Assembly: GCF_000633455.1 (NCBI RefSeq)
Contig: NZ_AYMG01000038.1
Span: 186,001-250,000, forward strand
Reading direction: 5' to 3'
DNA: 64,000 nt
Source: Pedobacter jeongneungensis
GTDB lineage: Bacteria > Bacteroidota > Bacteroidia > Sphingobacteriales > Sphingobacteriaceae
Shown: positions 63,968 through 64,000 of the stretch, in pieces
Layout: each line of letters opens with the position of its first letter
Position numbering within the stretch: position 1 is the stretch's first letter
Position numbers and translations under genes: made by a program
The notes under the pieces: model-generated
Database searches by the model: none
Seen by the model: only the letters and a program-made list of their open reading frames with translations
Told to the model about the DNA's origin: nothing

Positions 63968-64000
63968 ATGAAAAATAAATTTAATATTTTTGTTATTCTG
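63968..64000 (+). CDS. Start of next gene, probably SusD-type lipoprotein (partial)
   Basis: The last 33 bp of the window read MKNKFNIFVIL, the beginning of a signal sequence, 12 bp after susC. A SusD gene is expected here from position. Too short to confirm. Confidence 0.5.
   Translation, partial: MKNKFNIFVIL

Noticed and set aside
1..64000. CRISPR arrays, tRNA or rRNA genes
   Set aside because: No regularly spaced repeats, and no tRNA- or rRNA-like sequence was noticed on either strand; a tRNAscan run would be decisive.

Overview
The window looks like chromosome of a Bacteroidota member, most likely Sphingobacteriaceae (Pedobacter or Mucilaginibacter type). The grounds are three ECF sigma / FecR / SusC loci with STN-domain receptors, DUF4369-TlpA proteins, a CTnDOT-type tra operon with an RteC homologue, and a canonical Bacteroidota promoter (TTTG, 19 nt, TATATTTG). 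The genus is inferred from gene style, not from a marker gene.

Layout. 1-4068 (minus): a SusC-type receptor cut by the window edge, FecR, a lone DUF4369 protein and an ECF sigma factor. 4519-6986: a two-gene unknown cassette and a small membrane protein. 7239-15348 (minus): a complete sigma / FecR / SusC / SusD / TlpA locus. 15826-18400: a secreted esterase and an acyltransferase. 18803-30158: a signalling and stress region with IS3 debris, a DUF3072 protein, five response regulators or remnants, two PAS histidine kinases (the second with a complete LOV photosensor domain), a cytoplasmic alpha-amylase, an ECF sigma factor, a DUF2383 protein and a PRC-barrel protein. 30344-54526: a degraded conjugative element with a DUF932 gene split by a group II intron fragment, an IS66 copy with intact ends and 8-bp target duplication, RadC-like and alkyltransferase-like proteins, a umuDC-like operon, an SRAP protein, a histone H1-like protein, a tra operon from traM back to traE, a candidate small RNA, a DUF3800 cassette and rteC. 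54703-58086: a Crp-family regulator, a lipoprotein with a permuted papain-like C-terminal domain plus a small membrane protein, and an XRE regulator. 58306-64000 (plus): a structured element, then sigma / FecR / SusC and the first codons of a further gene.

How the parts work together. Each sigma/FecR/SusC locus should be a cell-surface signalling circuit in which receptor occupancy releases an ECF sigma factor through FecR and induces uptake of a glycan or siderophore. The 20-30 kb region has the content expected of a light/stress two-component network. The tra genes encode the channel of a type IV secretion system, but traN onward, the relaxase, the coupling protein and the integrase are not here, and several genes carry in-frame stops, so the element is probably decaying.

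Most noteworthy: a UmuD homologue lacking both catalytic residues next to an intact UmuC; a LOV histidine kinase; a candidate ~75-nt RNA divergent from the tra operon; a ~115-nt structured element with attC-like cores before the 58-kb sigma gene; a DUF3800 gene translationally coupled to an unknown partner broken by TGA; and a group II intron fragment inside the DUF932 gene.
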